Shown in pieces: positions 1 to 11,290 of a stretch of DNA of 64,000 bases. The DNA comes from Rhyacophila brunnea. Lineage: Eukaryota; Arthropoda; Insecta; Trichoptera; Rhyacophilidae. The position numbers were made by a program, and so were the translations under genes. The stretch lies in contig JAGYXB010001962.1 in the NCBI GenBank assembly GCA_022495005.1, positions 1,345,802-1,409,801 of the forward strand. The letters run 5' to 3'. Below the pieces are notes generated by a model. The model was not told where the DNA came from. It did no database searches and saw only the letters and a list, made by a program, of their open reading frames with translations. Position 1 is the first letter of the stretch. Every line of letters begins with the position of its first letter.

Positions 1-6
1 CTTTAG

Positions 7-247
7 CATGGATACATGCTTTTGTCTTGATATCGCGGGCGGATTCGTTACGAAAAATCGCACAGGCGTAACGCAAAATTAACTCACAAAAGTAGCGTGG
101 CCGCGAGAGACTCTAGTCCTAGTCAGCCGCGAACGCATACGGTGCTTCGAGAATGACGTGTAAACCGCAGCCCGCAATTTATTTTATTTTCTTTAGAATT
201 TGGACAACCAGCATTCAGAGAATCAGTAGGCAAAGCATGTTTCCATG
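7..247. mobile_element. Short MITE with CATGGA(T/A)ACATGCTTT terminal inverted repeats
   Basis: The ends CATGGATACATGCTTT and AAAGCATGTTTCCATG are inverted with one mismatch, and TTTAG lies directly outside both ends (2-6 and 248-252), a probable 5-bp target duplication. A second copy lies inverted at 25989-26179. It has no coding capacity, so it is a non-autonomous DNA element whose superfamily I cannot assign. Confidence 0.65.
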
Positions 248-877
248 TTTAGTAATTTTAGCCATCAGGGTTTAATTTTATAATATGTTTTTATTAATAT
301 TAAATTGCCTAAACCTTTGTGAAAGCCGATGAAGAGTATTATTTCGAATGTAGAAGTATTTTTAGGAGGAGAACTATTATAAAAGAAAGCATTTAATTCC
401 TCTCAATAGTGCCAGAGATGGAGTATCTGCTATGACAAGTGAACACGTCAACACATAAAGACCACGTCACTTAATAGTATCAGCGCGCAAAAATGACGTG
501 ACTTCACAGTGTCAGCGAAGGAAGCGCTGTGTGCTGAAATCGCAAAAAACCATTAGACCACTGTCTTTTGCAATTAGACGAAAAGTATTTAACTCCCTTG
601 AATATTAATGAGTGAGTGAGTCGATTTACATTATATATATTTTTTTTAAATATATAATACCCACAGCAGATACACAGCACACAGATACATAGCACACTAT
701 GAGAAATAGAGCTGCATGATTGGTTAGAAAGGCCTTGATGACAGAACTCACATTATTCAATGAAAAATGTGAGTTATGACACCAACAGTAAACTTTGTCA
801 ACGATTTTCACATGGTTTAAAGTGACTTTTGATGGTCAACTATTTTTCTTTTTTATTAATGCATTTAGAATCACTTG

Positions 878-1143
878 CGCATTTATTCTATACACAAGAC
901 TGCTTTCGGTCCACTACGGAAGTTATATAAGGTAGGAAAGTATCGAATTATTAACACTTATTGTAACAATTACAATAAGTTAGCCGTCTGAACTGTCAAA
1001 ACTGTCTATCTCGATTTAAAATTTATCACAGCCAAGAGAGGTGCTGTTAAAACATAGTACATCGTAAAAATTAGTGCAAATACTTGGATATTTCCCTACT
1101 CTAGATAGCGGCCGAAAGCGGTCTTGTGTATAGAATAGACGCG
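878..1143. mobile_element. Foldback MITE, TCTATACACAAGAC family
   Basis: Both ends carry TTCTATACACAAGAC(T/C)GCTTTCGG in inverted orientation. The interior holds sub-terminal runs of the type cacttattgtaacaattac. Related pieces lie at 13815-13940 (one end), 37426-37625, 45969-46273 (long palindrome) and 47450-47515 (one end). No ORF is present. Confidence 0.6.
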
Positions 1144-1308
1144 TTGGTATATTTAATTAAAAAACGACAAAATTTTAAAATGTGAGTTATGACTTCAGAC
1201 GTGTCATAATTATTATAAACTATTTTTTTTTATTCAATGAATAATTCACAAGATTTATGAATGTAACACTTTTTATTTTTTAACGTTATTTCGCCGTAAT
1301 TAAATAAG

Positions 1309-1381
1309 ATGCCCGTAGCTTATTTATTAAAGTACATTGGGGCGAATCTAGTGGTTACAGGTTCAAGTCCCGTCGGGCGTT
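1309..1381 (+). pseudogene. tRNA-like sequence (relic tRNA or SINE head)
   Basis: An A-box-like segment (CCGTAGCTTA) and a perfect B-box (GGTTCAAGTCC) are spaced as in a tRNA. The ends GATGCCCG and CGGGCGTT pair as an acceptor stem, and a T run follows. A related copy lies at 20245-20325. No convincing anticodon stem-loop can be drawn, so I call it a relic rather than a working tRNA. Confidence 0.45.
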
Positions 1382-1544
1382 GTATTTTTTCTAGTGGTTG
1401 AGATGTTTTCAAATTATGTACCTAGTTCATCAACTATAAGTTTTTAGCCAAAAATACTGTAGGTATATTATAATTTTATGGAAGGCGGCAATTTATATTC
1501 GCATTGCCTTACGTAGCGTGCCACTTGTGGCATTTTTAATAATA

Positions 1545-2110
1545 CAGTCGAACTTGGTTATTACGATCAAGGAAATAGCGAGATCTCGGATGTAATGAGG
1601 AAACATTCGTTGACATTTTAGTTTATAATTTTCTCTATCCATTTATTCACTTTTATAAAGAGCTACTTCTCGGGTATACTGAGAAAAATTGGAATGTGTC
1701 GATCGTTTAAAAACAACATTTTTGACCCTAAACAATAAAATCCGACCGGACAGTTAACTAGACCGATGCCGCCGGAATCGGATTACGTTTATGACACTAG
1801 CTAAGTGTCTAAGTACCTAATTGGTGTTTTCGCCGACAACATTGAAAATGTATCCACGCATATAGTTGAAATTGCATGTAAAAAATCCAAGCCTTGTGAA
1901 ATCAATAGGTACCAACCAGCGCCGGCGGCTCAGCACTTCATTACAATAAACAACTTCTGTAGTTTATGAATGCCATGCATGTTTAGAGGATTTTTACGAT
2001 GGTTTTCAGATTTTTTATGTTCTATGCTTAAATAGAACGTGGCGCGAAAATGTTATATAACGAGTAAATTCAGTCGGTCCCATCTTCCTCGTAATAACCA
2101 AGTTCGACTG
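1545..2110. mobile_element. pogo/Tigger-like non-autonomous element
   Basis: Perfect terminal inverted repeats of at least 22 bp begin CAGTCGAACTTGGTTATTAC, and both ends abut a TA dinucleotide (1543-1544, 2111-2112). A CAGT-type end at a TA target is characteristic of the pogo/Tigger branch of Tc1/mariner. The 566-bp body has no transposase ORF. Confidence 0.75.
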
Positions 2111-2146
2111 TATATTCACGCAAATATACTAAGATGCTTCCTTCAC

Positions 2147-2233
2147 CTTGAGGATCGTTATGCCACAGTCTCTGCAGGTTCCAATTGGTGTGCTGCAGGA
2201 AAATAGACAGTAGAGCCCTTCTCTCGCAGTAGC
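2147..2233 (-). CDS. Type-A exon of a cysteine-rich small-protein family (diverged copy)
   Basis: This 87-nt minus-strand exon is flanked by an acceptor (ttttattgcag) and a donor (gtgaag). In phase 0 it encodes 29 residues including REGLYCLFSC then IGTCRDC, ending ILK. Cysteines match the type-A exons at 33093-33182 and 57621-57710 (pattern C-x3-C-x6-C-x2-C). It lies downstream, in the reading direction, of the B exon at 9273-9320, as in the other modules. Frame 0 is supported by conservation across copies. The flanking introns are more diverged than between the other two copies. No known family is recognised, and a corresponding type-C exon was not found before the window edge. Confidence 0.5.
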
Positions 2234-2397
2234 CTGCAATAAAATTCAGAATAATTTAGAATACCACGCCTGTGTTCATTGAGTATTTGGAAATCGCTGA
2301 CATAGTGTTATCGTTTAGTCGGTATGCCCTTTCGTGTTCACCCACGCACTTACAGTGCAAGAAGTTTGTACAATGTACTTGTACTCATTCGAGCATC

Positions 2398-3184
2398 ATT
2401 GAAGTTAATCCCTCCAAACCAAAACCCGCCACGCACCACACCCGGTCTTAATCGAGCGTATCACGTGGTCCTACATTGGCGATGTGAAGCATCTAGTTAA
2501 GTTTTAGGCCGGGAATGCCCTAGGAGGAGATACCCAGGACTAAGGATGCTACGCTCAAAGTGAGCTCTGACTGAGTTTAAAGTTACTTTCTAATGCAAAG
2601 TGCCGGGGAGAGAAGAGCACAGGGAAATTATGAAAATAAAAACGATTCTAGTGTATATAAAACAAAATAATGAAGCTAATCATACGGACAGCAAAAATTA
2701 TGTGAAGAGATCTTCACGCCCGCAGTAAGACGCCGCAATTTCTTTAAATGCAAGATAATTGGTCTTATTAGCAACCAAGTCGGACGGCCCGATGGGCCCA
2801 ACAGCTGGTTGGACCGACCTGAGCATCTCCTCCCATTCGGAGCACATTCTAATACATTCCCAGAGGATGTGGTTTGCATCCTGAATCTCACCTCCGCATG
2901 GACATGTCGGACGGCTTACAAGTCCAAGCTCAAAGAGCTTGCCAGCGAACCCACCGTGTCCAGTCACAAATTGACTGGTGTGATGGTCAGGAGTCAGATA
3001 TTTGGAGAATATTGTCAGATTCTATAATCGCCATTTAATATTTGGAAAAAACATATATGTGTGCCGGCCCTTGGTTGATTCATCCCACCGTCGCTGCCAT
3101 GTCTTCCACGCCGCGTCAAGCGTCATGAGACGTATTGTCCGCTTCAACGAGGTTACGAGCATCAGTGACAGCTTTTCTATTTAG
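2398..3184 (-). mobile_element. R1/LOA-like non-LTR retrotransposon, 3' end of ORF2 plus 3' UTR
   Basis: Minus-strand translation of 3184-2698 gives a typical ORF2 C-terminus: STKGRHTY, then FVTGHGGFAGKLFELGL, then a C-x-CG-x6-H-x4-C knuckle (CPCGGEI..ANHILWEC). At least one in-frame stop interrupts it (WRL*NLT). The GC-richer stretch down to about 2400 is repeated at 11495-11700 and 21665-21830 and acts as the family's 3' UTR. The copy is 5'-truncated by the hAT element beginning at 3192. Confidence 0.65.
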
Positions 3185-3191
3185 CTCTTAC

Positions 3192-4415
3192 TAGAGGTGG
3201 GAAAACTGGTCGATTTTGAAGACTAAGTATACTTACTACCAGTATTAAAAAATACTTAGTATCGAAACTTGTTCCAAAATAGTTACTAGTATTTGAAATA
3301 TCGGCTATAATAGAATCGTTAAAAATACATCCGCTTTTCGAAAAGTCCCATTTTCGAGACAGGTACAGCTGGAACTATGGCACTAGTCACACCTGTTTCA
3401 GTAGAAAATACTGAAGCATTAAAAGCACTGGTTTCATTTATCTGTAAAGCATTTTCATTTACAGGTGGAGCCATATTTTGCCTGGCAAATTCAATATGAA
3501 TAGTTGGGTGCTTGCGCTGTAAAAGTTTCTTCAAATTTGACATTGACTTGTATGAATTTTTATTTTACAAACATTACAGATGGCATAATTTGTAACTATT
3601 TCTTTGAAACGATTCCACACGAAACTTAACCTTTTAGTAGCCATTTTTACACAAATTGTTTCTTAAGTATAATATAATTATTATCCATTTATACAATCAC
3701 GCATACAATTTGAATTCAGTTTATGTTTATAAGTTCCAATTATAACACTAAAAATCGAGAAACTCGACGTGACAAAACCAGATAAACGCGTAGTCAGTTA
3801 GCGTTATCAGAACTCCGCTATTCCGGCTTGCGACTGACGTCAACTCGATGTAAATGTCTTACTCAACTGAAACTAAAACTAAAACCAGTCGCATACTAAA
3901 CATACGCGAGTCGCGACGCCGAGGCGATGATTTCATACGTAGCAAGACTACGAACTAGCTAGCGGACGGCGAGATCTCATACCATGCGTCGAACTCCTGG
4001 ACTCGATAAAGTTTCATACTCAACTGAAACTAAAACTCTTAAAACTAAAACCCTAAACTCGAACTCAAAAGTATACTATAAAACGAACATGTGACCATTT
4101 CTGTCCTTCACTATACCAACTTTACAACAGAGGAGAAAGGGAGAACAATGACAGTTGAGTATAATATCACGGCTAGACATACGTGTATCATGATATCTCG
4201 CTCGCGCGCATTTAATATCAATAGCGTTGAAAGTCAACCAGCATCACGGAATGGCGAGTCACGGCGATCATATTATCGAATGCGTTCGAATTCGAACATC
4301 TAATACGTTTCAAGTTTCTTGAAACAAGTTTATTGGGCAACAAATACTTAGTATGGGTAGTTTCATCCGAAACTTAAGTACACAAACTGGTGACAGTATT
4401 TCCAACTCACCTCTA
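3192..4415. mobile_element. hAT element with perfect 8-bp target duplication
   Basis: The ends read TAGAGGTGGGAAAACTGG and ...CAACTCACCTCTA, an imperfect inverted pair starting TAGAGGTG. GCTCTTAC is present exactly on both sides (3184-3191, 4416-4423). This 8-bp duplication with a BED-finger ORF inside defines a hAT element. A shorter sibling with the same ends is at 34742-35430. Most of the transposase is missing. Confidence 0.85.
3319..3644 (-). pseudogene. hAT transposase N-terminus (BED zinc finger), degenerate
   Basis: Minus-strand reading from an ATG at 3644 gives MATKRLSFVWNRFKEI then NYAICNVCK. After a frame change near 3540 it continues SNLKKLLQRKHP. This is the order of a BED finger (aromatic W-x-F start, C-x2-C, then NLKxHLxxKHP) found at the start of hAT transposases. 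The second helix here reads KKLLQRKH rather than the usual KxHLxxKH. The open frame ends soon after, and no catalytic domain remains within the element. Confidence 0.6.
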
Positions 4416-4763
4416 GCTCTTACTACTCATGGGCCAGACATAGTGGCCAAAATAATTATTATTCTAGTAAAAACTTAGCGGGCCAAGCAAATTACCCAGA
4501 TCATTATTACTGACAAAAAATGTAGTTAAAGATTATAACGCACTAAATTAACAATCATTTTTCCATTTACACCAACCGTAGGTTGAATAAATTCTTATAT
4601 ATTGTATTTGTAATATAACCATGGGCCCCACATCCTAAAGCGGGCCCCCAGGCCAGGATCTTTGGCGGGCCCACCTACCTATCGCTGAGGTTAAGGGCAG
4701 TGTGGTACTCTATAGTAGTTTTTCCCAAATTATACACTGGAGTTATCATTTAAGTATATCAAT

Positions 4764-5177
4764 CATGGCCCCCACAAGGGGGGGCTGACAGGACTCTAGC
4801 CTAGGGCCCCGGGCTCAGGGAGGGCCCGGCGTAATGAGTCGACCGATAAGTGAGATAAACACAGACCACAAATTTGCTCTAATAGTAAAAAGAGTCGCCT
4901 GTGGCGCTATATTAGTTAAATTATTATTAATAAATAAAATATTTAGTTGTACGAGTACAATGCAATTTTTAACTGTGTAAACAATTGTAAACTCCAAAAT
5001 TCAAATAGATGCACATATTAAAAATACAAAAAAATGCTAAAAATACACCTTCATTTTACCGCGTACACAATGGAAAACGCTACTGTAGTGCGTCACACTG
5101 CCTTTACCTTTAGCGATAGGTAGGGGGGCCACCAAACATCCTAGTCTGGGGGCCTGGTTCAGGATGTGGAGGCCATG
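4764..5177 (-). mobile_element. Second CATGGCCCC hAT MITE, inverted, nested in the first
   Basis: A 414-bp copy runs from CATGGCCCCCACAAGG to GGAGGCCATG. Its 8-bp target duplication ATATCAAT is intact on the left (4756-4763). On the right it is split by the mariner: a at 5178, TA at 5179-5180, then tcaat at 6473-6477 after the mariner and its second TA. It is non-coding. Confidence 0.8.
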
Positions 5178-5180
5178 ATA

Positions 5181-6470
5181 CGAGGGTGGGTCAATAATTC
5201 CTTAGAAAAAAGCATTAAAACAGTTTTTATTTTTGTATTTTTTTTTATTTCTCAACATAATCTTCTTGGAGCTCAATACACTTGGTAAGACGTTTCTCAA
5301 TTTTTTTTAAACCGTCAGAAAAATAAGTTTTCGGAAGGTCCTCAAAATAAGCATTATTTGTCCGATCGATGACTTCTTCATTTGAAAAAAAACGTTGTCC
5401 ACTTAGCCATTTTTTTAAGTTTGGGAAAAGGAAAAAGTCACTGGGGCTAAATCTGGCGAATACGGTGGGTGGTCGACCAATTCGAACTTCAATTCTTCAA
5501 TTTTAGCCATTGATCGTAAACATGTGTGAACACGGGCATTGTCCTGATGAAAGAAGATTTTTTTCCTGTTTAAATGAGGCCGTTTTTCTTCAATTTTGTT
5601 TTTTAGCTAGTCCAATAAAGATGCATAATAATCCCCTGTTATTGTTTTTCCTTTTTCCAAATAGTCAACGAAAATAATTTCACGTGCATCCCAAAATACA
5701 GTAGCCATAACCTTACCAGCTGATTTTACGGTTTTCGCCTTCTTTGGACATGGTTTGCCTTCGCAATCCACTGCTTTGACTGTTCTTTCGTCTCGGGAGT
5801 ATAGTGGTGTATCCATGTTTCATCTACAGTCACAAAGCGACGAAAAAATTCATCCGGATTGCGTTGCATGAGCGACAACAGGGCTTTAGAGGCCACCAAC
5901 CTATTGCGTTTATTGTCGACTGTGAGCAAACGCGGCACCCATCTTGCAGAAATATTTTTCATGCCCAATTTGTCATGTAAAATAGAAATGACGCTACCTT
6001 TTGAGATCCCTGTAACCTCAATTATCTCACTCAACTTTAATCTTCGGTCACTTAACACCATATCGTGGATTTTATTGATCATTTCTGGTGTAGTCACCTC
6101 TACAGGACGTCCTGAGCGTGGTTCATCCTTTGTTGATGTACGACCACGTTTAAATTCAATTAACCAGTTATAAATAGTTGCAAGTGAAGGAGCAGATATG
6201 CCGTGAACTAAATCCAACTCATTTTTTATTTCCTTTGCTGTTAACCCTTTTATATTAAAATGTTTAATAACAGCTCTAAACTCAATTTTCTCCATTTTTG
6301 TAAACAAGCAAATTTTTTTTAAATGTACGAGAAACACACAACAACCCGACCAATCTGATTGAAACTTCGCAGCATACTGAATCGGTAGTGCCGCTGCATG
6401 AAAACAAACCGCTTACAGTACTAGTCGCGCCACCTGTCGGCTTTTCTAAGGACTTATTGACCCACCCTCG
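5181..6470 (-). mobile_element. mariner element, full length
   Basis: The 1290-bp element has inverted ends CGAGGGTGGGTCAATAA... of about 28 bp and the TA target duplication at 5179-5180 and 6471-6472. It is inserted in the right target duplication of the hAT MITE at 4764-5177. A nearly complete transposase frame on the minus strand is broken by small lesions. Confidence 0.92.
5234..6295 (-). pseudogene. mariner transposase, near-complete, inactivated
   Basis: Reading starts MEKIEFRAVIKHFNIKGLTA at about 6295 and gives a helix-turn-helix region, a WVPRLLT-type linker, the first catalytic Asp in VTVDETWIHHYTPE, the second in HQDNARVHT followed by YSPDLAP, and a normal C-terminus ending near QEDYVEK. 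A one-base loss near 5757 (after QSKQWIAK), an in-frame TAG after DYYASLLD (about 5604-5606) and a second one-base loss just after YSPDLAP (about 5445) disrupt the frame. Length and order fit mariner transposases of about 345 residues, so this is a recently inactivated copy. Confidence 0.88.
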
Positions 6471-6880
6471 TATCAATCATCATATATCACATCAAATTGT
6501 AACGCACAACCACATATTTAAAATATTTAATAGGCCTTAAACAAAGTAACGCCGCAGGCGACTTTTTTTACTATTAGAGTACATTTGTGATGTGTGATAA
6601 TCTCACTAAGCTGGTCGACCAGCCACGCTGGGCCCCTTCTATACCCGGGCCCCCAGGCTAGAACCCTATCAGCCCGCCCTTTGTGGGGGCCATGGATATA
6701 ACTGATATATTTTTTGGGGTTACATTTCTCCGTAGCACAGTTCACCGTGAGCTTTTTTTATCGAAAAGAGATCACCGTATACTATACGGTGTCCAATTTT
6801 ATTAGATTCAATATGAACATTATTTATTCAATTTTCATAACTGATTTTGTCAAAATTCATCAATTCAAGAACAAAAATGT

Positions 6881-6934
6881 AACCTAACCTAACCTAGCAA
6901 ATAATCCAGTATATCGGCTATTTTCAAAATTTGT
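6881..6934 (+). repeat. Fragment of a TIR element with CCTAA (telomere-type) core
   Basis: Three CCTAA units are followed by GCAAATAATCCAGTATATCGGC, cut at 20 here as GCAAATAATCCAGTATATCG. This matches the right half of the complete element at 34243-34451, so the copy has lost its left half. Confidence 0.5.
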
Positions 6935-6944
6935 TTGCTGCTCT

Positions 6945-7485
6945 TAGGTCAATAATTATTATAAAACAATCATTATTCGTAGAATGTTTTATCACATTTG
7001 AATGGTCAAAGACATAGCTTATAATCAGTATCTTTAGAATTATCTTCAAATGTGTTAATCGTGCCCATTTTTTGAATAATAAAATGCCTAATTCTTGTCA
7101 AATTTGGGATCACAGAGATTATAAAATATTATATTTTATTTTAAATATTGCACTATAATATAATGTTAACATTAATTTTACTAATGGTTTTGTAAACGCG
7201 TTTAAAAATTAATAAACCAAAAAAATCTTAACACCACTGCACATGGATGTACTGAAATATGACTATATTCTGAAACATTAGATCGAGAGGTTTAAAATAA
7301 AACTATTTTATGTGATAAAAATACTTTATGCAGTCATCAATTGTTTAAAATGAATTTAAAGGATAATAAGGCTTCAAAATGATATAAATAGATTATTTAC
7401 AATGTTTAAGGAATATTCAGGCTAATGCTTTGAAAATGCCATAAAATATCCACATTTTGACCTACGTTGGGCATGTCGGCCGTTA
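6945..7485 (+). repeat. 0.65-kb dispersed repeat, copy 1
   Basis: Shares long stretches with 21808-22468, 32128-32812, 45222-45905 (inverted), 45920-47205 (interrupted) and 57855-58340. Landmarks are CCCATTTTTTGAATAATAAA, TGCCTAATTCTTGTCAAATT and, at the end, CATTTTGACCTACGCTGAGC. No ORF or convincing inverted ends; class unknown. Confidence 0.7.
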
Positions 7486-7510
7486 AGTGACGGGTATCCG
7501 ACATTTTGCT

Positions 7511-8039
7511 CACTTAGGCATAAAGCCCACCAAGACGGACAAGCGGGCGCAGTCGGCGTAAGAAGCGTATATTCATAACCATAATCACACGCCTCTTGCC
7601 GCACATTACCCTTCACCTATGTAATAAGGGGCCCAAGAAGCACAAAATAATTATTATTACAGCGCCTCTCATAACAAAGCAATAAAAATATTATATTATT
7701 TATCAGGGCTTGTAATTAAATATCGGACACGCAATAACTAAACAAAGCGTACACTGTTCTTAATAATGGCTTCTCGCCCGTCTTATCGACGACGCTTCGA
7801 GGAACGTGATTTTGCTTGCTGTGTTCAATGAATAGACTCCGTTGTATTTTCGTTAAATCGTATCTCTGAGAAGCGAAAAACGGTGACTCATGCGGCAGGC
7901 GGGGCACAAGGCATCGTCAAATCCAGTGTGCGCTGGCGTATTTGATTACGTTGTATTTTCGATGATTTACGCGTCACTTGTAGAAATTTTGCGCGAGCGC
8001 CGCACTCGCTGCGTCAATGGGCTTTATGCCTTACAGTGA
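7511..8039. mobile_element. Probable MITE with CACT...AGGCATAAAGCCCA ends
   Basis: CACTTAGGCATAAAGCCCAC on the left is mirrored by GGGCTTTATGCCTTACAGTG on the right, with CG-rich sub-terminal stretches (CAAGCGGGCGCAG and GCGCGAGCGCCGCAC). No clear target duplication is visible, so the superfamily is left open. Confidence 0.45.
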
Positions 8040-8495
8040 CCATTATACAGTTGCGTTGTTTATGTAGGTAATAAGTATAAAAATACCATTGATAACAAAA
8101 ATAATCTCAATGAAAAAAACGACTGATTATTATAGTAGTAGTGGTGCTGAAGACTTTTTTACGTTCCATTCATTACGTTGATTTTGAAAGTGTATTTATA
8201 GAAAATTATAAACATTTGTTTGAAAACATAGGGAATAATCAAAGTATGATACGGACAGTGAATCAGCAATAATAGATCATCCAGCGATAGTGAATATGAA
8301 GGTTTTCCTCGGGAGAGCTGTGATCTCAATGTGACGTATTATAGTCAATAGTGGAAGTGACATCAGCCCGTACAAAAGAAGACTATATGCAAATATCAGC
8401 GTTGATAATGACGGTGAAGTTATTGTAAGACCTTCAAAACCTTCATGACCGAATTCAACAAAAATGGTACTTATTATCCACCAATATATCCCAAA

Positions 8496-8997
8496 CATGG
8501 CCCCCACATCCTATAGCGGGCCCTCAGGCCAGGATGTATGGAGGGCCCTCCTACCTACCGCTAAGGTTAAGGGCAGTGTGATTTTCTACAGTAGTGTTCC
8601 CTAAGTGGTTCCCACGGAACCCCAGGGTTAAGGGTATTCAGTGTATTTTTAGCGATTTTTAAATAAATCCAGTTGATTTATTGAGTTGTTGGCACTCAGC
8701 ATATTATGAAGCACTTGTGGTACCCAAGTAACATGGAATCCTTCGCCATATTTGATAAAAGCCATTTTGTAAGTCAAGAAACACACAACAATAATTATAT
8801 AATATAATTCCACGCATGAATTATCATTTAATTATATCAGTCATCATATCACATCACATAGTCACATATTTTGAAATGGAAAATAGCGCCGCATCCAACC
8901 TTTTTACTAAGTATTAGAGCAAATTTGTGTTTTTCTCATTTAACTGGTCGACTTTGTCTGGTCCCTCTAAGCCCGGGCGCCCAGGTTAGAGCCCCGA
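8496..8997 (+). mobile_element. CATGGCCCC hAT MITE, copy lacking its last ~30 bp
   Basis: Begins CATGGCCCCCACATCC and follows the family through CTAAGGTTAAGGGCAGTGTG and the right-hand ACTGGTCGAC...GAGCCC segment, but the final CCCCCTTGTGGGGGCCATG is missing. It carries extra internal sequence relative to the 4764-5177 copy. Confidence 0.6.
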
Positions 8998-9272
8998 TCC
9001 CAACAACAAATCAACTTTTCCATCGGAAATAAAATTGTTTGGAGCTCATAAACTCTTTTCAATTATTTTTCACCAATTGTCAAAGAAACCAATAAGTATA
9101 CAAATAATAAATTACGATATATTTATTATATTTATAGATTTTGCATTTTTTACTTTTATATTGAAAGAATATCTAAAATACGCTGTATGTATACCAACTG
9201 AAAATGTGCAAATCTTGAAATGACAGATTTGAAAAAGTACCCTTCTATTAATAGTATATAACTGTAAAATAC

Positions 9273-9320
9273 CTGTCCCGTCATCGCCATCATGCAGTCA
9301 CGGCAAGCAGGCCTAATAAT
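9273..9320 (-). CDS. Type-B exon of the cysteine-rich family
   Basis: A 48-nt minus-strand exon with acceptor tatattttcag and donor gtatttt. Phase 0 is the only open frame and encodes IIRPACRDCMMAMTGQ. This aligns with VIAPACRRCLKAQTGG (34006-34053) and EYAPACSRCRQAQTGG (60648-60695): conserved P-x-C-x2-C and TG(G/Q). The next exon in reading direction would be the A exon at 2147-2233. A possible start exon lies upstream at 11228. Confidence 0.55.
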
Positions 9321-9508
9321 CTGAAAATATAACATAAAATTATTCAATGAAAATTTTCATAACATATATATATTTAATAATTTATATTTTAGTCTATGAT
9401 AGGTGAAACTGAAGAAACGATTTTTCATATAGGAAAGCACCGAAATGTTCATTGATGGAGACACGATGCTAACATTCAAATCATATCATAATACTGTCAT
9501 CCATTGAT

Positions 9509-9620
9509 TCAAATTCAAATTTATTTGTTTATAAATACCGTGAAAATTACAAATTATAAATTTAAGACGTTCACAACATGACATTTAAAAACAAAGATAA
9601 ATATTATGCAGTATCACAAA
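9509..9620 (-). mobile_element. Jockey-like retrotransposon, extreme 3' tail
   Basis: The text AAGACGTTCACAACATGACA and the terminal AAAT-rich repeat match the 3' end of the Jockey element at 41935-43245. Only the tail is present, a usual outcome of 5'-truncated insertion. Confidence 0.55.
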
Positions 9621-9682
9621 AAAGCGGTTCGACATGATTTCTTCAAAAAAAAATGTCAATGTTAGTGCCTGTTGACTTTTTA

Positions 9683-10370
9683 AAGTTAAACTTCTTTTGG
9701 CGCGTTTAGGAAAACAGATCAGAGTGTATTTTTTGGCGTGTGACGAAGTTGCGCGCGCCGAAGGAACACATAATTTGTTATTATGATTATATTCATCTCG
9801 GTCTCAGGGGTACATGCGCATGGGCATAGTGTCATTTAGTTATTAATTAAATACAACCAAGTAAACAGCACGTGTTGTAAACATAACCAATATTGTGTTG
9901 TAATAAATATATATGTTTATAAACAAATTTATGGAGACTAACATTCTACACTGTTAATTTATATTCATAAAACTTTATTTATATTGGAGTGTATATTTAT
10001 TTTTCATTGTAAATATTGTGTATCAAAATTTGAGGCTATATTTATGTAAGTATTATTTATGAGTAAAATTATATATCAATAAATAAATAAATTTTATGAA
10101 TGTTGAGTTGGTAAATAATTCAAAAAATATATTAAAATTTGATTTTTTATTGATTCATCATGGGAACTTCTGAATCGATTATAACCTCTGTATGGCAAAG
10201 ATGACTTTTGGTCCAATACAATAAATAAATTACAATATTATCACGTGCTATATGAGACACAGATGAATCGCGTATGTTTTCATCAACCTAATCCACTGTA
10301 ATATTAATAGACTCGTTATTAGACATTAACACACATATTTTGTTTTGTTACGCCAAAGAAGTATAACTTC
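9683..10370. mobile_element. MITE with AAGTTATACTTCTTTGGCG-type ends, copy 1
   Basis: Left AAAGTTAAACTTCTTTTGGC and right CGCCAAAGAAGTATAACTTC are inverted, and the end itself contains the palindrome GAAGTTATACTTC. The second copy is 22977-23526. Homology continues about 35 bp past the right end (to about 10407 and 23566), so the true border may be slightly outside. No ORF. Confidence 0.6.
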
Positions 10371-11227
10371 TAACGCGCGTACATAAGTACACACACCGAT
10401 TTTTTTCGTATAAGTACTATCTATTATAAAAAGGTAAAATATAATATATTTTGAGGTAGGTATTGAAATAATGAAGTTATTATTTCAATACGTGTAAAAA
10501 ATATTTTTCTTAAAGACTTTAAATAATCGCCTAGTATGGGAGGTATGGAGTCTTCGCCACTGACACTAAGGGATACGGTTTCAAAGTTTATTGGTGGCTT
10601 TTTAGATCTATACCCTTGAATTAACGTTCGATCTATTTTTTCTATTGTGTGTGCGGATCATCAACGCATCTAAGCAGTGGCGTAACTAGGGTTGGTGTCA
10701 CCCGATGCGGTAAATTTACACCCCCCCCCCTCTACCCCACAAGCACACACATAAAATTTTTCATTAAAATTTATGGTATTTGTTAATTTCAGTGATTTTA
10801 TATAATAATAACACTAACAACGATAATTTTTTAAGTAAATTCATCCCATATCAATATTTGACTACTTTGCACATAATCGGTACTTTTATCGACAATTACA
10901 TTCGCCTTCCGAGAAATGAGTCGAAGAATTGTGTATGTGATGGTTTCGTGCAATCGAGCAAAACTAAAATCTGGCAAAGGAAACTTTCTTCTACAATATT
11001 TTTATGTGAGGACTGTGCGGGGTATGAAAACATGTGTTCGGACACACTTTGGTAGGTGTGCGCGCGCACACGCGCACACCTTACAAGGGACATTGCCGTG
11101 ATGGTGTATGTTTTTTCATTTGTTATGATGATACTGAAATTAGTGGAATTACTACTAGAAGTGTCTCTTCCGTAAGATTTGTAATATAAATTTATCAAAT
11201 AATCACATAATAATTGTAAGGTCCTAC

Positions 11228-11290
11228 CTCCATTTTGTTGCCGGTGAAAATTTTCAATCAATACAACTTACTGCTTCACTATCTATTGAC
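11228..11290 (-). CDS. Candidate start exon (type D) for a cysteine-rich family module
   Basis: On the minus strand the sequence CAACAAAATGGAG is followed at once by a donor (gtaggac). An ATG in good context would give Met-Glu and leave phase 0, which fits the phase-0 B exon 1.9 kb downstream at 9273-9320. About 80 bp here resemble 37874-37935, which also ends AAATGGAG|gtaggac and also lies upstream of a B exon. The rest of the exon would be 5' UTR. The upstream border is uncertain; evidence is positional and from two-copy similarity only. Confidence 0.3.

Larger units (their letters stand above)
4620..6694. mobile_element. hAT-type MITE (CATGGCCCC ends), interrupted by two nested insertions
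   Basis: The left part (4620-4763) begins CATGGGCCCCACATCC and the right part (6473-6694) ends GTGGGGGCCATG. Flanking octamers are AATATAAC and GATATAAC (7 of 8 match). The halves join as in the uninterrupted copies at 8496 and 49053. The interruption is a second copy of the same family (4764-5177) plus a mariner element (5181-6470). Confidence 0.75.

Noticed and set aside
5859..6173. Plus-strand 104-codon ORF
   Set aside because: Exact antisense shadow of the mariner transposase.
10520..10690. Two CAGTGGCG-type hAT ends (near 10562 and 10675)
   Set aside because: They cannot be paired into one element and no target duplication is visible; a sibling of the first end is near 44575.
10896..11261. 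Minus-strand 121-codon ORF and a STHFSEGEC string reminiscent of a THAP domain
   Set aside because: The THAP-like string is in a different frame, stop codons lie just upstream and no cysteine pair precedes it.
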